From Rhizobium sp. NFR07 (GTDB taxonomy: Bacteria > Pseudomonadota > Alphaproteobacteria > Rhizobiales > Rhizobiaceae), in assembly GCF_900111905.1 (NCBI RefSeq), contig NZ_FOKM01000004.1, positions 124,001-188,000 of the forward strand: a stretch of 64,000 nt of DNA, in the 5' to 3' direction. Below the pieces are notes generated by a model that was not told the DNA's origin, searched no databases, and saw only the letters and a program-made list of their open reading frames with translations. Position 1 is the first letter of the stretch, and every line of letters begins with the position of its first letter. Position numbers and translations under genes: made by a program. This document shows positions 1 through 7,620 of the stretch, one piece after another.

Positions 1-2
1 GT

Positions 3-569
3 CTCGTCAAGGAAGCCGGCATGCCGGTCTTCACCAAGCAGGCCGGTGAGCAGGCCTTCGTCGCCGGCAAGGTCGGTTTTGCCTTCCAGACCACCGGCGC
101 ACTGCGCAACACGATCAAGAACGTGGGCGACAAGTTCGACCTGCGTACCGCCGAAATCCCGCTTCTCGACCCGGAAAACGGCAAGCTGCCGACCGGCGGC
201 AACGCTGTCGTCATCCTGACTAAGGATGCGGCCAAGCAGGAAGCTGCCTGGACCTTCGCCAAGTTCGCTGCCGGTCCCTACGGTGCCTCTGTCGTCGTTC
301 CGGGCACGGGCTACGTTCCGAACAACGAGCTGGCTGCAAAGTCGCCTGAATATCTCGGCGAGTTCTACCAGAAGAACCCGCTGTTCCAGGCCGGCCTGAA
401 GCAGATGCCGCGGATGATCCCGTGGTACGCCTTCCCGGGCTCGAACGGCGTCCGCGTCACGCAGACGATCGTCGACAACACCGCCCGCGTCGTAGACCAA
501 TCGGCCACGCCGGAAGAGGCTCTCGAAGACGCCGCCAAGGAAGTAAAGCGCCTGCTGCCGCGCAGCTAA
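3..569 (+). CDS. ABC transporter extracellular solute-binding protein, C-terminal part (family 1, sugar type)
   Basis: This is the C-terminal part of a periplasmic binding protein whose start lies before the window; the frame is open from base 3 and ends in TAA at 567-569. The visible 188 or so residues show the typical late part of MalE/UgpB-type proteins: a stretch ending LPTGGNAVVILTKDAAKQEA followed by AAWTFAKFAAGP, then the aromatic-rich WYAFPGSN segment and a helical end, VTQTIVDNTARVVDQSATPEEALEDAAKEV. Proteins of this family deliver sugars or glycerol-phosphate-like solutes to an ABC importer, but the substrate cannot be read from this fragment. A strong terminator follows directly, so this gene ends its operon. 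The convergent LacI-family gene may regulate the operon, which is inference. Confidence 0.85.
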   Translation, partial: LVKEAGMPVFTKQAGEQAFVAGKVGFAFQTTGALRNTIKNVGDKFDLRTAEIPLLDPENGKLPTGGNAVVILTKDAAKQEAAWTFAKFAAGPYGASVVVPGTGYVPNNELAAKSPEYLGEFYQKNPLFQAGLKQMPRMIPWYAFPGSNGVRVTQTIVDNTARVVDQSATPEEALEDAAKEVKRLLPRS

Positions 570-595
570 GCTATCGCTTGCTAGGAAGATACCAG

Positions 596-626
596 CCGCC
601 GGACCGAAAGGTCCGGCGGTTTTTTG
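596..626 (+). terminator. Rho-independent terminator after the binding-protein gene
   Basis: A perfect 10-bp stem, CCGCCGGACC (596-605) with GGTCCGGCGG (610-619), closes a GAAA tetraloop and is followed by a run of T (620-625). It starts 27 bases after the stop codon at 569. This is a textbook intrinsic terminator. Confidence 0.93.
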
Positions 627-1083
627 CTTTTTGCATATCCCTCATCGTCCACCCCATCCGAACCTATGCCTACAATCTCCGTGCTTCCGTCGCCGGAGTG
701 TTTCGCGAGACGTTCGCGGGCAGGCGGGAGCCGGCGCTTTCGTCCGAACCGTAACGTGCGGCAAGGGCGAAAGGGGTGAAACTCATGGAGGGCGCGGCGT
801 CAAAACCGGGCTTTCCTATCAAGCCTTCCCCTGGCAGCCATGCCGGGTTCGGTTGAGCCGTCCAAGTGTGGGCAACCACATGCAGCGAGGCGAGAGGATC
901 ATCCGTAGGGGCCGGAAGCCCCGACAAAACGCCGAAGGCCACGCATATGCGGAGCCAACTTACTTACATTCCCTGAGGCCCCACATATGCGTGCGCTTCT
1001 CCGGATCGGTCTTTGAAAACCTCGGCAGCAGGCTGCGCGGGAAGGTGAGAAGTATGCGCTATCGGCTTTCGGCGGCAACACCG
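627..1083. other. Intergenic stretch without a recognised gene
   Basis: About 460 bases lie between the terminator and the end of the convergent LacI gene. I see no ORF with family features; a 90-residue minus-strand ORF (670-942) has no motif I recognise and no convincing ribosome-binding site. The only clear structure is an inverted repeat, ACGCATATGCGG (941-952) and CCACATATGCGT (981-992), with one mismatch in 12. No known structured RNA could be matched by eye. Confidence 0.5.
941..992. repeat. Inverted repeat with CATATG cores
   Basis: The 12-bp arms at 941-952 and 981-992 pair with one mismatch across a 28-base loop. Each arm is itself partly palindromic (GCATATGC in the left arm). It lies 92 bases beyond the stop codon of the LacI gene, so it could be a paired operator or the base of a hairpin. 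There is no T-run beside it, so it is not an obvious terminator. Confidence 0.4.
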
Positions 1084-2061
1084 TCAAATCGCCCGCACTG
1101 TCCCGCCGCGTCTGAGCGAATAGGCCACTTCGAGATGGCGCGGCTGGGCGGCATTCTCTGCGATGTCGAGCAGCAGCGAGGCGGCGGCGGCGCCCATGCT
1201 GGCGTCGGGCATCTCGACCGTCGTCAGCGGCGGATCCATCATCCGGCCAAGCGAGATGCCGTCGAAACCGGCCACCGAGACGTCGCCCGGCACGGACAGT
1301 CCCTCGCGGCGCAGCGCCCCGATGACGCCGAAGGCGAGAAGGTCGTTGGAGGCGATTATCGCGGTCGGGCGGATATCAGCCATGGTGGTGCTGAGATCCA
1401 GCATGTCGTAATCGCCGACGAAGGAAATCTGCATGGCGGGGAGCGGCAGGACGCCGGTCTCCACCATCGCCTGACTATAGCCCTGATAACGAAGGCGGGC
1501 CCGGTCGGAGGCGGCGAAACTGCCGGAAACGAAGAGAATGCGCTCGTGGCCGAATTCCCGCAGCAATCTCGCAAGTTCGTGGCCTGCCTTGAAATTGTCA
1601 ACCGTGACGGCAGAGGGGAAGCGATCGGTCGGGCGGTTGTGGAGCAGGACCGTCGGCGGCAGCGGCAGGCCGAGCACGTCGCTCCTGTCGGGGCTGCAGA
1701 GTGTGAGGATCAGGCCCGTCGGTTTCTCGTTGAGCAGGGCGGCCACAGCATCCAGTTCGCGGGCGGGATCATAGTGCGACTGGGCGATCAGCACGCCGTG
1801 GCCGGCCATCAGCATGCGGTTCTCGATACTGGACAGCGACGAGGAGAAGACCGGATTGGTGATGCTCGGGATCAGTACGCCGACGACGAGGCGTCGGCCC
1901 GACTTGCCGCCGGCGACCGTGTGTCGATAGCCAAGCTCAGCCGCCGCACGGCGCACCTTGCGCAGCATCGCCTCGCTGACGGATCCTTTCAGCGTCAGGG
2001 CCCGGCTTGCTGTCGCGGGCGAACATCCGGCTCTGGCCGCAACTTCCTGCAGGGTCGTCAA
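1084..2061 (-). CDS. LacI family transcriptional regulator
   Basis: A DNA-binding repressor of the LacI/GalR family, about 325 residues, the usual length. The N-terminus (TTLQEVAARAGCSPATASRA) is the LacI helix-turn-helix, followed by the hinge helix region and a periplasmic-binding-protein-like sugar-sensing domain starting near RLVVGVLIPSITNPVFSS. I chose the TTG at 2061 because it places the helix-turn-helix right at the N-terminus and has AGAGG a few bases upstream; the frame stays open further upstream, but those residues do not look like this family. It is transcribed towards the sugar-type binding-protein gene, which is a plausible target. The effector is unknown. Confidence 0.88.
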   Translation of the reverse strand: MTTLQEVAARAGCSPATASRALTLKGSVSEAMLRKVRRAAAELGYRHTVAGGKSGRRLVVGVLIPSITNPVFSSSLSSIENRMLMAGHGVLIAQSHYDPARELDAVAALLNEKPTGLILTLCSPDRSDVLGLPLPPTVLLHNRPTDRFPSAVTVDNFKAGHELARLLREFGHERILFVSGSFAASDRARLRYQGYSQAMVETGVLPLPAMQISFVGDYDMLDLSTTMADIRPTAIIASNDLLAFGVIGALRREGLSVPGDVSVAGFDGISLGRMMDPPLTTVEMPDASMGAAAASLLLDIAENAAQPRHLEVAYSLRRGGTVRAI

Positions 2062-2135
2062 GTCTCGTGCCTCTTTGCGATCTGAGCTTCGCCTATAGCA
2101 CAATTCGCTTATCGAGCGCTCTTTCGTGCGATGGG

Positions 2136-2936
2136 CTAGTGGCCCTCGTCGGGAATGTTCAAAAGATTGCCGCAGGCCTTGCAATGCACGGCATCCGCAT
2201 CATGTTTCTGCAGCCCGCAATCGGGGCATTGGAATGTCACCTTGTTCGGCCGGATGATCGCCTGGGCCAGCCGGACGAAGAGCGAGATGCCGATGATCAT
2301 GGTGATGACCGAGGTCAGCTTGCCGAGCGTGCCGGGCAGCGTGATGTCGCCGAAACCGGTCGTGGTGATGGTCGCGACGGTGAAATAGAGCGCATCGACG
2401 AAACCCTCGCCGCTCGGGCGGTCATAGAAGAAGGTCGTGTAGACGAAGCCGGTGACCATAAAGAGGAAGACGAGGAAGTTCAGGCAGGCGCGGGTGACGT
2501 CCTGCAGATGAGAACAGCCGAAACGTCGCATGACCTCCTTCAGCAGCGGGCTGCGGCCGATCGCCCAGATGCGCATGACCCGCAGGAAGGCGAAGTTGAA
2601 CAGGATGTCGGGAAAGAGCAGCGTGCCGAGGATGACAAGGTCGATCCACGTCATCGGCATCTTGAGGAAGCGGCCGATCGAAGGTGCCGCGAGCGACCGC
2701 GCCAGAAGTTCGACCGCCACCCAGACGGCGATCATGTAGTCGATGATCAGATAGGACGGCCCGTCGCGCAGATAGGGACCGAGCAGGAAGAAGGCGAGGA
2801 TCGCAAGGTCGATAAAGGCAAGCAGCCCCTGCCAGCGCAAGGCCCAGGTATCGCGCCCCCGGGCTATGCGCCGGATGGTCTCGCGAGCGGGAACGATACC
2901 GAAACGCGAACTGCTTTGTGTGCCTTGAGAATCCAT
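2136..2936 (-). CDS. Voltage-gated-type potassium channel protein with C-terminal zinc ribbon
   Basis: A 266-residue inner-membrane protein with six predicted helices. S1 lies near residues 36-56, an S4-like stretch with arginines (FLRVMRIWAIGRS) near 117-129, and the pore loop TTTGFGD near 191-197, which is a K+ selectivity filter of the T-x-G-[YF]-G-D kind. After the last helix the protein ends in a short zinc ribbon with Cys237, Cys240, Cys252 and Cys255 (CPDCG and CKACG). The channel part is a known bacterial Kv-like family; the zinc knuckle in the cytoplasmic tail is less usual and could sense metal or redox state, or hold the tetramer together. It has its own start with AGGA upstream and is divergent from eutB. 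Confidence 0.85.
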   Translation of the reverse strand: MDSQGTQSSSRFGIVPARETIRRIARGRDTWALRWQGLLAFIDLAILAFFLLGPYLRDGPSYLIIDYMIAVWVAVELLARSLAAPSIGRFLKMPMTWIDLVILGTLLFPDILFNFAFLRVMRIWAIGRSPLLKEVMRRFGCSHLQDVTRACLNFLVFLFMVTGFVYTTFFYDRPSGEGFVDALYFTVATITTTGFGDITLPGTLGKLTSVITMIIGISLFVRLAQAIIRPNKVTFQCPDCGLQKHDADAVHCKACGNLLNIPDEGH

Positions 2937-3118
2937 CGATCCTAAATATTAGTCGCAGGCAATTGGTCAAGCACGCCAGTCTTGTGGCCGCATGGCGATA
3001 TTGAACTTGAAATTGCGTCCGGTTCTCGTGCTTAATTCCGCAAGGGGCACAGGTCGGAGGAAGCTCGCGTCCCACGGGAGGCCTATCTATTCTAACCGTT
3101 CCTGCGGGTTGAGCATTC

Positions 3119-4510
3119 ATGAGCTTTACGACCACCATCGAACAGACAGTGTTTCGCTTCAAGGATCTGAAGGATCTTCTGGCGAAGGCGACGCCGGAGC
3201 GGTCGGGTGACCAGCTGGCGGGGATCGCCGCCGAAGGCCCGGTCGAGCGCCTGGCGGCGCAGATGGCGCTGGCCGATCTTCCGCTCAAGGCGTTTCTCGC
3301 GGAAGAGGTCATCCCCTCCGAGGATGATGAGGTCTCGCGGCTGATTGCCGAGCGGCACGACTCGGCAGCATTTTCCGCCATCTCCTCGCTCACCGTCGGC
3401 GAGTTGCGCGAATGGTTGCTCAAACCCGAGACCACCCATGACCGGTTGGAAGCGGTCACCTGGGGGCTGACGCCGGAGATGGTGGCGGCGGTGTCGAAGA
3501 TCATGCGGCTGCAGGACATGATCGCGGTCTCGGCCAAGCGGCAGGTCGTTACCCGTTTCCGCAACACGATCGGACTTGCCGGCCGGCTTTCGACCCGCAA
3601 CCAGCCCAACCACCCGACCGACGACAGCCGCGGTATCATCGCTTCGGCCATCGACGGTCTGCTGATGGGCTCGGGCGATGCCGTCATCGGCGTCAATCCA
3701 GCGACCGACAGTGTCGAAGATTATGTGCGGATCGTCTCGCTGCTCGACGAGCTGCGGGAAAAGCTCGCCATCCCCACCCAGACCTGCTGCCTCGGCCACG
3801 TGACGACCGCCATCCATGCGATCGAACAGGGCGCACCGGTCGATCTCGTGTTTCAGTCGGTCGCGGGATCGGAAAAGGCCAATCGCGGTTTCGGCATCGA
3901 TCTGGCGCTGCTCAAGGAAGCGCATGAAGCGGGTCGGTCGCTGAAGCGCGGCATGCCGGGCGCAAACGTCATGTATTTCGAGACGGGGCAGGGAGCAGCA
4001 CTCTCCGCTGATGCCCATTTCGGCGTCGACCAGCAGACGATGGAGGCGCGGGCCTATGCGGTGGCCCGCGAGTTCGATCCCTTGCTCGTCAATACCGTCG
4101 TCGGCTTCATCGGGCCGGAATATCTGTTCAACGGCAAGCAGATCATCCGCGCCGGCATCGAGGATCATTTCTGCGGCAAGCTCTTGGGCCTGCCGATGGG
4201 CGTCGACGTCTGCTACACCAACCATGCCGATGCCGACCAGGAGGACATGGACACGCTGCTGACGCTGCTTTGCGCCGCAAATGTCAATTTCGTCATCACC
4301 GTGCCCGGCGCCGACGACATCATGCTGAACTACCAGTCGCTGTCTCATCACGACGCCGTCTATTGCCGCGAGACGCTTAAGCGGCCGCCGGCGCCGGAAT
4401 TCGAGGCGTGGCTCTCTCAGATCGGGCTGATCGATTGCGACGGAGCGCTGATCGGCGAGCCGGCGGCGCTTTCGAGCTATCTCCGCAGCAGCAACCTGAT
4501 CGGGGCGTGA
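3119..4510 (+). CDS. eutB: Ethanolamine ammonia-lyase large subunit
   Basis: EutB, 463 residues, is the TIM-barrel catalytic subunit of the adenosylcobalamin-dependent enzyme that splits ethanolamine to acetaldehyde and ammonia. Family hallmarks run the length of the protein: the N-terminal helical part, the NQPNHPTDDSRGIIASAIDG segment, the TCCLGHVTTAIHAIEQGAP segment, and the C-terminal GADDIMLNYQSLSHHDA region that lines the active site. It precedes eutC by a single base. No eutA reactivase, shell genes, aldehyde dehydrogenase or permease lie beside it, so it belongs to the short EutBC type that uses ethanolamine as a nitrogen or carbon source in the cytosol. A cobalamin riboswitch was looked for in the 180 bases upstream and not seen. 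Confidence 0.96.
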   Translation: MSFTTTIEQTVFRFKDLKDLLAKATPERSGDQLAGIAAEGPVERLAAQMALADLPLKAFLAEEVIPSEDDEVSRLIAERHDSAAFSAISSLTVGELREWLLKPETTHDRLEAVTWGLTPEMVAAVSKIMRLQDMIAVSAKRQVVTRFRNTIGLAGRLSTRNQPNHPTDDSRGIIASAIDGLLMGSGDAVIGVNPATDSVEDYVRIVSLLDELREKLAIPTQTCCLGHVTTAIHAIEQGAPVDLVFQSVAGSEKANRGFGIDLALLKEAHEAGRSLKRGMPGANVMYFETGQGAALSADAHFGVDQQTMEARAYAVAREFDPLLVNTVVGFIGPEYLFNGKQIIRAGIEDHFCGKLLGLPMGVDVCYTNHADADQEDMDTLLTLLCAANVNFVITVPGADDIMLNYQSLSHHDAVYCRETLKRPPAPEFEAWLSQIGLIDCDGALIGEPAALSSYLRSSNLIGA

Positions 4511-4511
4511 C

Positions 4512-5345
4512 ATGGGCAAGATTATCGAGCCGTCAGAAGCGGAGCCATCGCGGGTCGAGCGACCGGAAGAAGAGGGAGCGCAACCTCAGCCATCCGCAGC
4601 CGAACGGGTTCTCGACCTGAGACAGATGACCGATGCCCGTGTCTCGCTCGGCCGACACGGCGCGGGCCTGCCGACCGGCGCGCAGCTGTCCTTTCTGCTC
4701 GACCATGCAAGGGCACGGGAGGCGGTATGGACCAGTGTCGATCGTGCGGCTCTGGAAGAGCGGCTGGCCGTGGCCGGTCTCGACGTAGTCCACGTCGACA
4801 GCATGGCCGATGATCGCAGCGTCTATGTCCGGCGCCCCGACCTCGGCCGGCTGCTCGATCCGACATCGACCGAACGGCTGAAGGAGCTGGCGGGTGGCAA
4901 GGGCTGCGATATCGCGATCGTCGTCGCGGACGGCCTGTCCTCCAGCGCGGTCGATCTCAATGCCGTGCCGCTGATCGAGGCGCTCGCGCCGAAGCTCGGC
5001 GAACTGGGGCTAACGGTCGCGTCGATCGTGCTGGCCAGCCAGGCGCGGGTGGCGCTCGGCGATCCTGTCGGCGAGGCGCTGGGGGCGAAACTTACCATCG
5101 TGCTGGTCGGCGAGCGTCCAGGGCTTTCGGCCGCCGACAGTCTCGGCGCCTACATCACCTACGGCCCGAAACCGGGCAATCCGGATTCCGGCCGCAACTG
5201 CGTGTCGAACATCCGCGACGGCGGATTGCCGATAAGCGAGGCGGCAAGCATCATCGCGGCGCTGGTAAAGGACATGGTGAAGACCGGCGTCAGCGGCGTG
5301 GCCTTGAAGGCGGCCGTGGCGAAGCTTGGGACTTCGGGCGTCTGA
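4512..5345 (+). CDS. eutC: Ethanolamine ammonia-lyase small subunit
   Basis: EutC, 277 residues, is the partner subunit that helps bind adenosylcobalamin. The family core is clear: TDARVSLGRHGAGLPTGAQL near the N-terminus, the central DIAIVVADGLSSSAV segment, and the cobalamin-side LVGERPGLSAADSLGAYITY and PGNPDSGRNCVSNIRDGG segments near the C-terminus. The first 35 or so residues are charged and poorly conserved, as is usual. The start codon follows the eutB stop with one base between, so the two are translated as a pair. The gene converges on leuD across a hairpin. Confidence 0.96.
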   Translation: MGKIIEPSEAEPSRVERPEEEGAQPQPSAAERVLDLRQMTDARVSLGRHGAGLPTGAQLSFLLDHARAREAVWTSVDRAALEERLAVAGLDVVHVDSMADDRSVYVRRPDLGRLLDPTSTERLKELAGGKGCDIAIVVADGLSSSAVDLNAVPLIEALAPKLGELGLTVASIVLASQARVALGDPVGEALGAKLTIVLVGERPGLSAADSLGAYITYGPKPGNPDSGRNCVSNIRDGGLPISEAASIIAALVKDMVKTGVSGVALKAAVAKLGTSGV

Positions 5346-5382
5346 GGGCGCCGTGGATGCGGACACAAGGGTGCGGCATTTG

Positions 5383-5409
5383 TCCTTCTCCCCACAGGCG
5401 GGGGAAGGA
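5383..5409. terminator. Candidate bidirectional terminator hairpin between eutC and leuD
   Basis: TCCTTCTCCCC (5383-5393) faces GGGGGAAGGA (5400-5409) over a short loop, giving an imperfect GC-rich hairpin in the gap between two convergent genes. There is no long T-run. Similar CCTTCTCCCC hairpins are common intergenic repeats in rhizobia, so it may be a repeat unit rather than a dedicated terminator. Confidence 0.5.
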
Positions 5410-5444
5410 GGCAGGCTGACCCGTCGTAAAATCCAGGCGATCCG

Positions 5445-6062
5445 CTAGTCTGCGCCCGTCTGCTGCAGCCACGGGTGACGCTCTTTGTCGGCTTCGACAT
5501 AGCGGGAAATATCGGCGGCATAGCTGGCCGTCAGGTCGAGATCGTCCCAGCCATTCAGCAGCTTGGTACGCCAGACCGGCTCGACCTCGAAACGGAAGAC
5601 GTGGTTGGCGAGGCGGATTTCCTGAGTTTCCAGATCAACCGCAATGGTCTCGTGCCCGCCCTCCAAAAGCGCCAGAATTTCTTCGGCATCCTCCTCCGTC
5701 ACCCGAGCAGGGAGCAAGCCGTTGTTGACGGAGTTGGAGGAGAAGATATCGCCAAAACTCGGGGCGATGACGCAGCGGAAGCCGTAGTCGACGAGCGCGT
5801 AGACAGCTGCCTCGCGGGAGGAGCCTGCGCCGAAATTGCGGCGGGCGACGAGGATTTCGGCGCCCTGGCGGTTCTCGGCATTGAGCGGGAGATCGGCGAT
5901 CGCCCGGCCTTCGCCGTCGAAACGCATGTCGTAGAGCAGGTACTGGCCATATCCTTCCGAGCGGGAGCGCTTCATGAAGCGGGCGGGAATGAGCTGGTCG
6001 GTATCGACGCTGGCGAAGGGCAGGGGGGCGGCCTTGGCCTCAAGCGAAATGAAGGGTTTCAT
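5445..6062 (-). CDS. leuD: 3-isopropylmalate dehydratase small subunit-like protein
   Basis: LeuD-type swivelling domain, 205 residues, partner of the aconitase-fold large subunit next door. Seen are ASVDTDQLIPARFMK near the start, the substrate-loop region NFGAGSSREAAVYAL, and APSFGDIFSSNSVNNGLLP, all typical of LeuD. Its ATG at 6062 overlaps the leuC stop by four bases (ATGA), so the two are translationally coupled; the longer reading frame upstream is leuC shadow. The pair sits inside a catabolic block rather than with leuA or leuB, so it may hydrate a related acid (citraconate or dimethylmaleate type) instead of serving leucine synthesis; that is inference. Confidence 0.92.
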   Translation of the reverse strand: MKPFISLEAKAAPLPFASVDTDQLIPARFMKRSRSEGYGQYLLYDMRFDGEGRAIADLPLNAENRQGAEILVARRNFGAGSSREAAVYALVDYGFRCVIAPSFGDIFSSNSVNNGLLPARVTEEDAEEILALLEGGHETIAVDLETQEIRLANHVFRFEVEPVWRTKLLNGWDDLDLTASYAADISRYVEADKERHPWLQQTGAD

Positions 6063-7474
6063 GCGCGTCCTCCCATCAGGTCGCGGACATCGGTCAGGCG
6101 CCCGGTCACGGCGGCGGCTGCGACCATGGCGGGAGACATGAGGTGCGTGCGGGCCTTCGGGCCCTGGCGGCCCTTGAAATTGCGGTTGGTGGTGGAGGCG
6201 CAGCGCTCGCCCGGCGGGACGAGATCGCCGTTCATACCGACGCACATGGAACAGCCGGAATCGACCCATTCGAGACCGGCATCTATGAAGATGCGATCGA
6301 GGCCTTCTTCCTCGGCGCGCTGCTTGACGACGGAAGAGCCGGGCGAAACGAGGCCGGGGACGGCGGCCTTGCGGCCGTTCAGTACGGCGGCTGCGGCGCG
6401 CAGATCCTCGATACGGCTGTTGGTGCAGGAGCCGATGAAGACCCGGTCGACGGCGATGTCGGAAAGTGCTTGGCCGGCTTTCAGCCCCATATAGTCAATG
6501 GCTTCGCGGATATGGGCCGAGCGGGATTCGTCGGCGGTGCTCTCCGGCCGGGGAACGGTGCCGCTGATCGGCAGCGCATCTTCCGGGCTGATGCCCCAGG
6601 TGACGATGGGGGCGATGTCGCGGCAGTCGATCGTGATCTCGCGGGCGAATTCGGCATCATCGTCGCTGCCGAGCGACAGCCATGTCTCGGTTGCGCGGTC
6701 GAAAAGATTGCCCTGCGGCGCCAGCGGCCGGCCGCGCAAAAAATCCACCGTCGTCATGTCGGGGGCGACGAGGCCGCAGCGGGCGCCGCTTTCGATCGAG
6801 AGATTGCAGAGCGTCAGGCGACCTTCCATCGAAAGCGCCCGCACTGCTTCGCCGGCATATTCGATCGCATGGCCCTGCGCGCCGTCGGCGCCGATCGTGG
6901 CGATCATCGAAAGCGCCATGTCCTTGGCGCTGATGCCGAGGCCGAGCGTGCCGTCGAAACGGACGCGCATCGTCTTCGGCTTCTTCTGCCACAGCGTCTG
7001 CGTCATCAGCACATGCGCCACTTCCGACGCGCCGATGCCGAAGGCGATCGCACCGAATGCGCCATGGGTGGAGGTATGGCTGTCACCGCAGACGATGGTG
7101 GCACCGGGAAGCGTGATGCCCTGTTCGGGGCCGACCACATGGACGATGCCTTGACGCGGATCGTTGAGCCCGTAAATGCGGACGTCGTTTGCCCGACAGT
7201 TTTCCTCGAGCTGGGTGATCATCCCGGCAATCGCCGGATCGGTCTGGTTGATGTCGCGGGTTCTCGTCGGCGCATAGTGATCGACGATGCCGAAGGTGAG
7301 GTCGGGGCGGGAGACCCGGGCCTGTTTTTCCTTCAGCTTGTTGAAGCCGTGGAACGAGCCCTCATGGACGAGATGGCGATCGATGAACAGCAATTGCTGG
7401 CCATCCGCCTGGCTGGCGACCACGTGGTTCTGCCAGATCTTGTCGAAAAGGGTGCGGGGTTCCGCCTTCGCCAT
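6059..7474 (-). CDS. leuC: 3-isopropylmalate dehydratase large subunit-like protein
   Basis: Aconitase-family large subunit, 471 residues. It carries the three [4Fe-4S] cysteines in the usual places: Cys350 in FIGSCTNSRIEDLR and Cys408/Cys411 in SGCSMCVGMN. VCGDSHTSTHGAFGAIAFGIG (130-148) is also typical of the family. With LeuD it would isomerise 2- and 3-isopropylmalate, but paralogues of this pair also work as citraconate or 2,3-dimethylmaleate hydratases, and the neighbourhood here is catabolic. It is transcribed divergently from the SDR gene, with a near-perfect palindrome between them that probably controls both. Confidence 0.93.
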   Translation of the reverse strand: MAKAEPRTLFDKIWQNHVVASQADGQQLLFIDRHLVHEGSFHGFNKLKEKQARVSRPDLTFGIVDHYAPTRTRDINQTDPAIAGMITQLEENCRANDVRIYGLNDPRQGIVHVVGPEQGITLPGATIVCGDSHTSTHGAFGAIAFGIGASEVAHVLMTQTLWQKKPKTMRVRFDGTLGLGISAKDMALSMIATIGADGAQGHAIEYAGEAVRALSMEGRLTLCNLSIESGARCGLVAPDMTTVDFLRGRPLAPQGNLFDRATETWLSLGSDDDAEFAREITIDCRDIAPIVTWGISPEDALPISGTVPRPESTADESRSAHIREAIDYMGLKAGQALSDIAVDRVFIGSCTNSRIEDLRAAAAVLNGRKAAVPGLVSPGSSVVKQRAEEEGLDRIFIDAGLEWVDSGCSMCVGMNGDLVPPGERCASTTNRNFKGRQGPKARTHLMSPAMVAAAAVTGRLTDVRDLMGGRA

Positions 7475-7526
7475 TCTTCCTCTCCACTCGCCATCCTGCC
7501 CGTCTGTTCACGGTCGGCGGCTCCTC

Positions 7527-7552
7527 AATCTGTATTGTTAATAATACAGATT
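7527..7552. promoter_or_regulatory. Palindromic operator candidate between leuCD and the SDR gene
   Basis: AATCTGTATT (7527-7536) and AATACAGATT (7543-7552) are perfect 10-bp arms around a 6-base AT-rich centre. The site lies 53 bases upstream of leuC and 69 bases upstream of the SDR start, where a repressor could close both promoters. It is much more AT-rich than the flanking DNA. The HutC-type regulator encoded at 11913 is the nearest candidate binder. Confidence 0.7.
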
Positions 7553-7620
7553 TAATTTGCAAACGAATTCGCGATCGGCCACGTTCGGGTCAGTCGCAGT
7601 TTGAACGAAAGGCCAGTCCC

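Noticed and set aside
631-2085. Long plus-strand frame of 484 codons opposite the LacI gene
   Set aside because: It runs antisense to a well-supported LacI gene, has no family motif, and its composition is that of a GC-rich shadow frame.
2937-3118. Possible cobalamin riboswitch upstream of eutBC
   Set aside because: The B12-box and the conserved core expected for this class could not be found; only a purine-rich stretch is present.
3092-4519. Long minus-strand frame of 475 codons
   Set aside because: It is the exact antisense of eutB, whose protein motifs are unmistakable.
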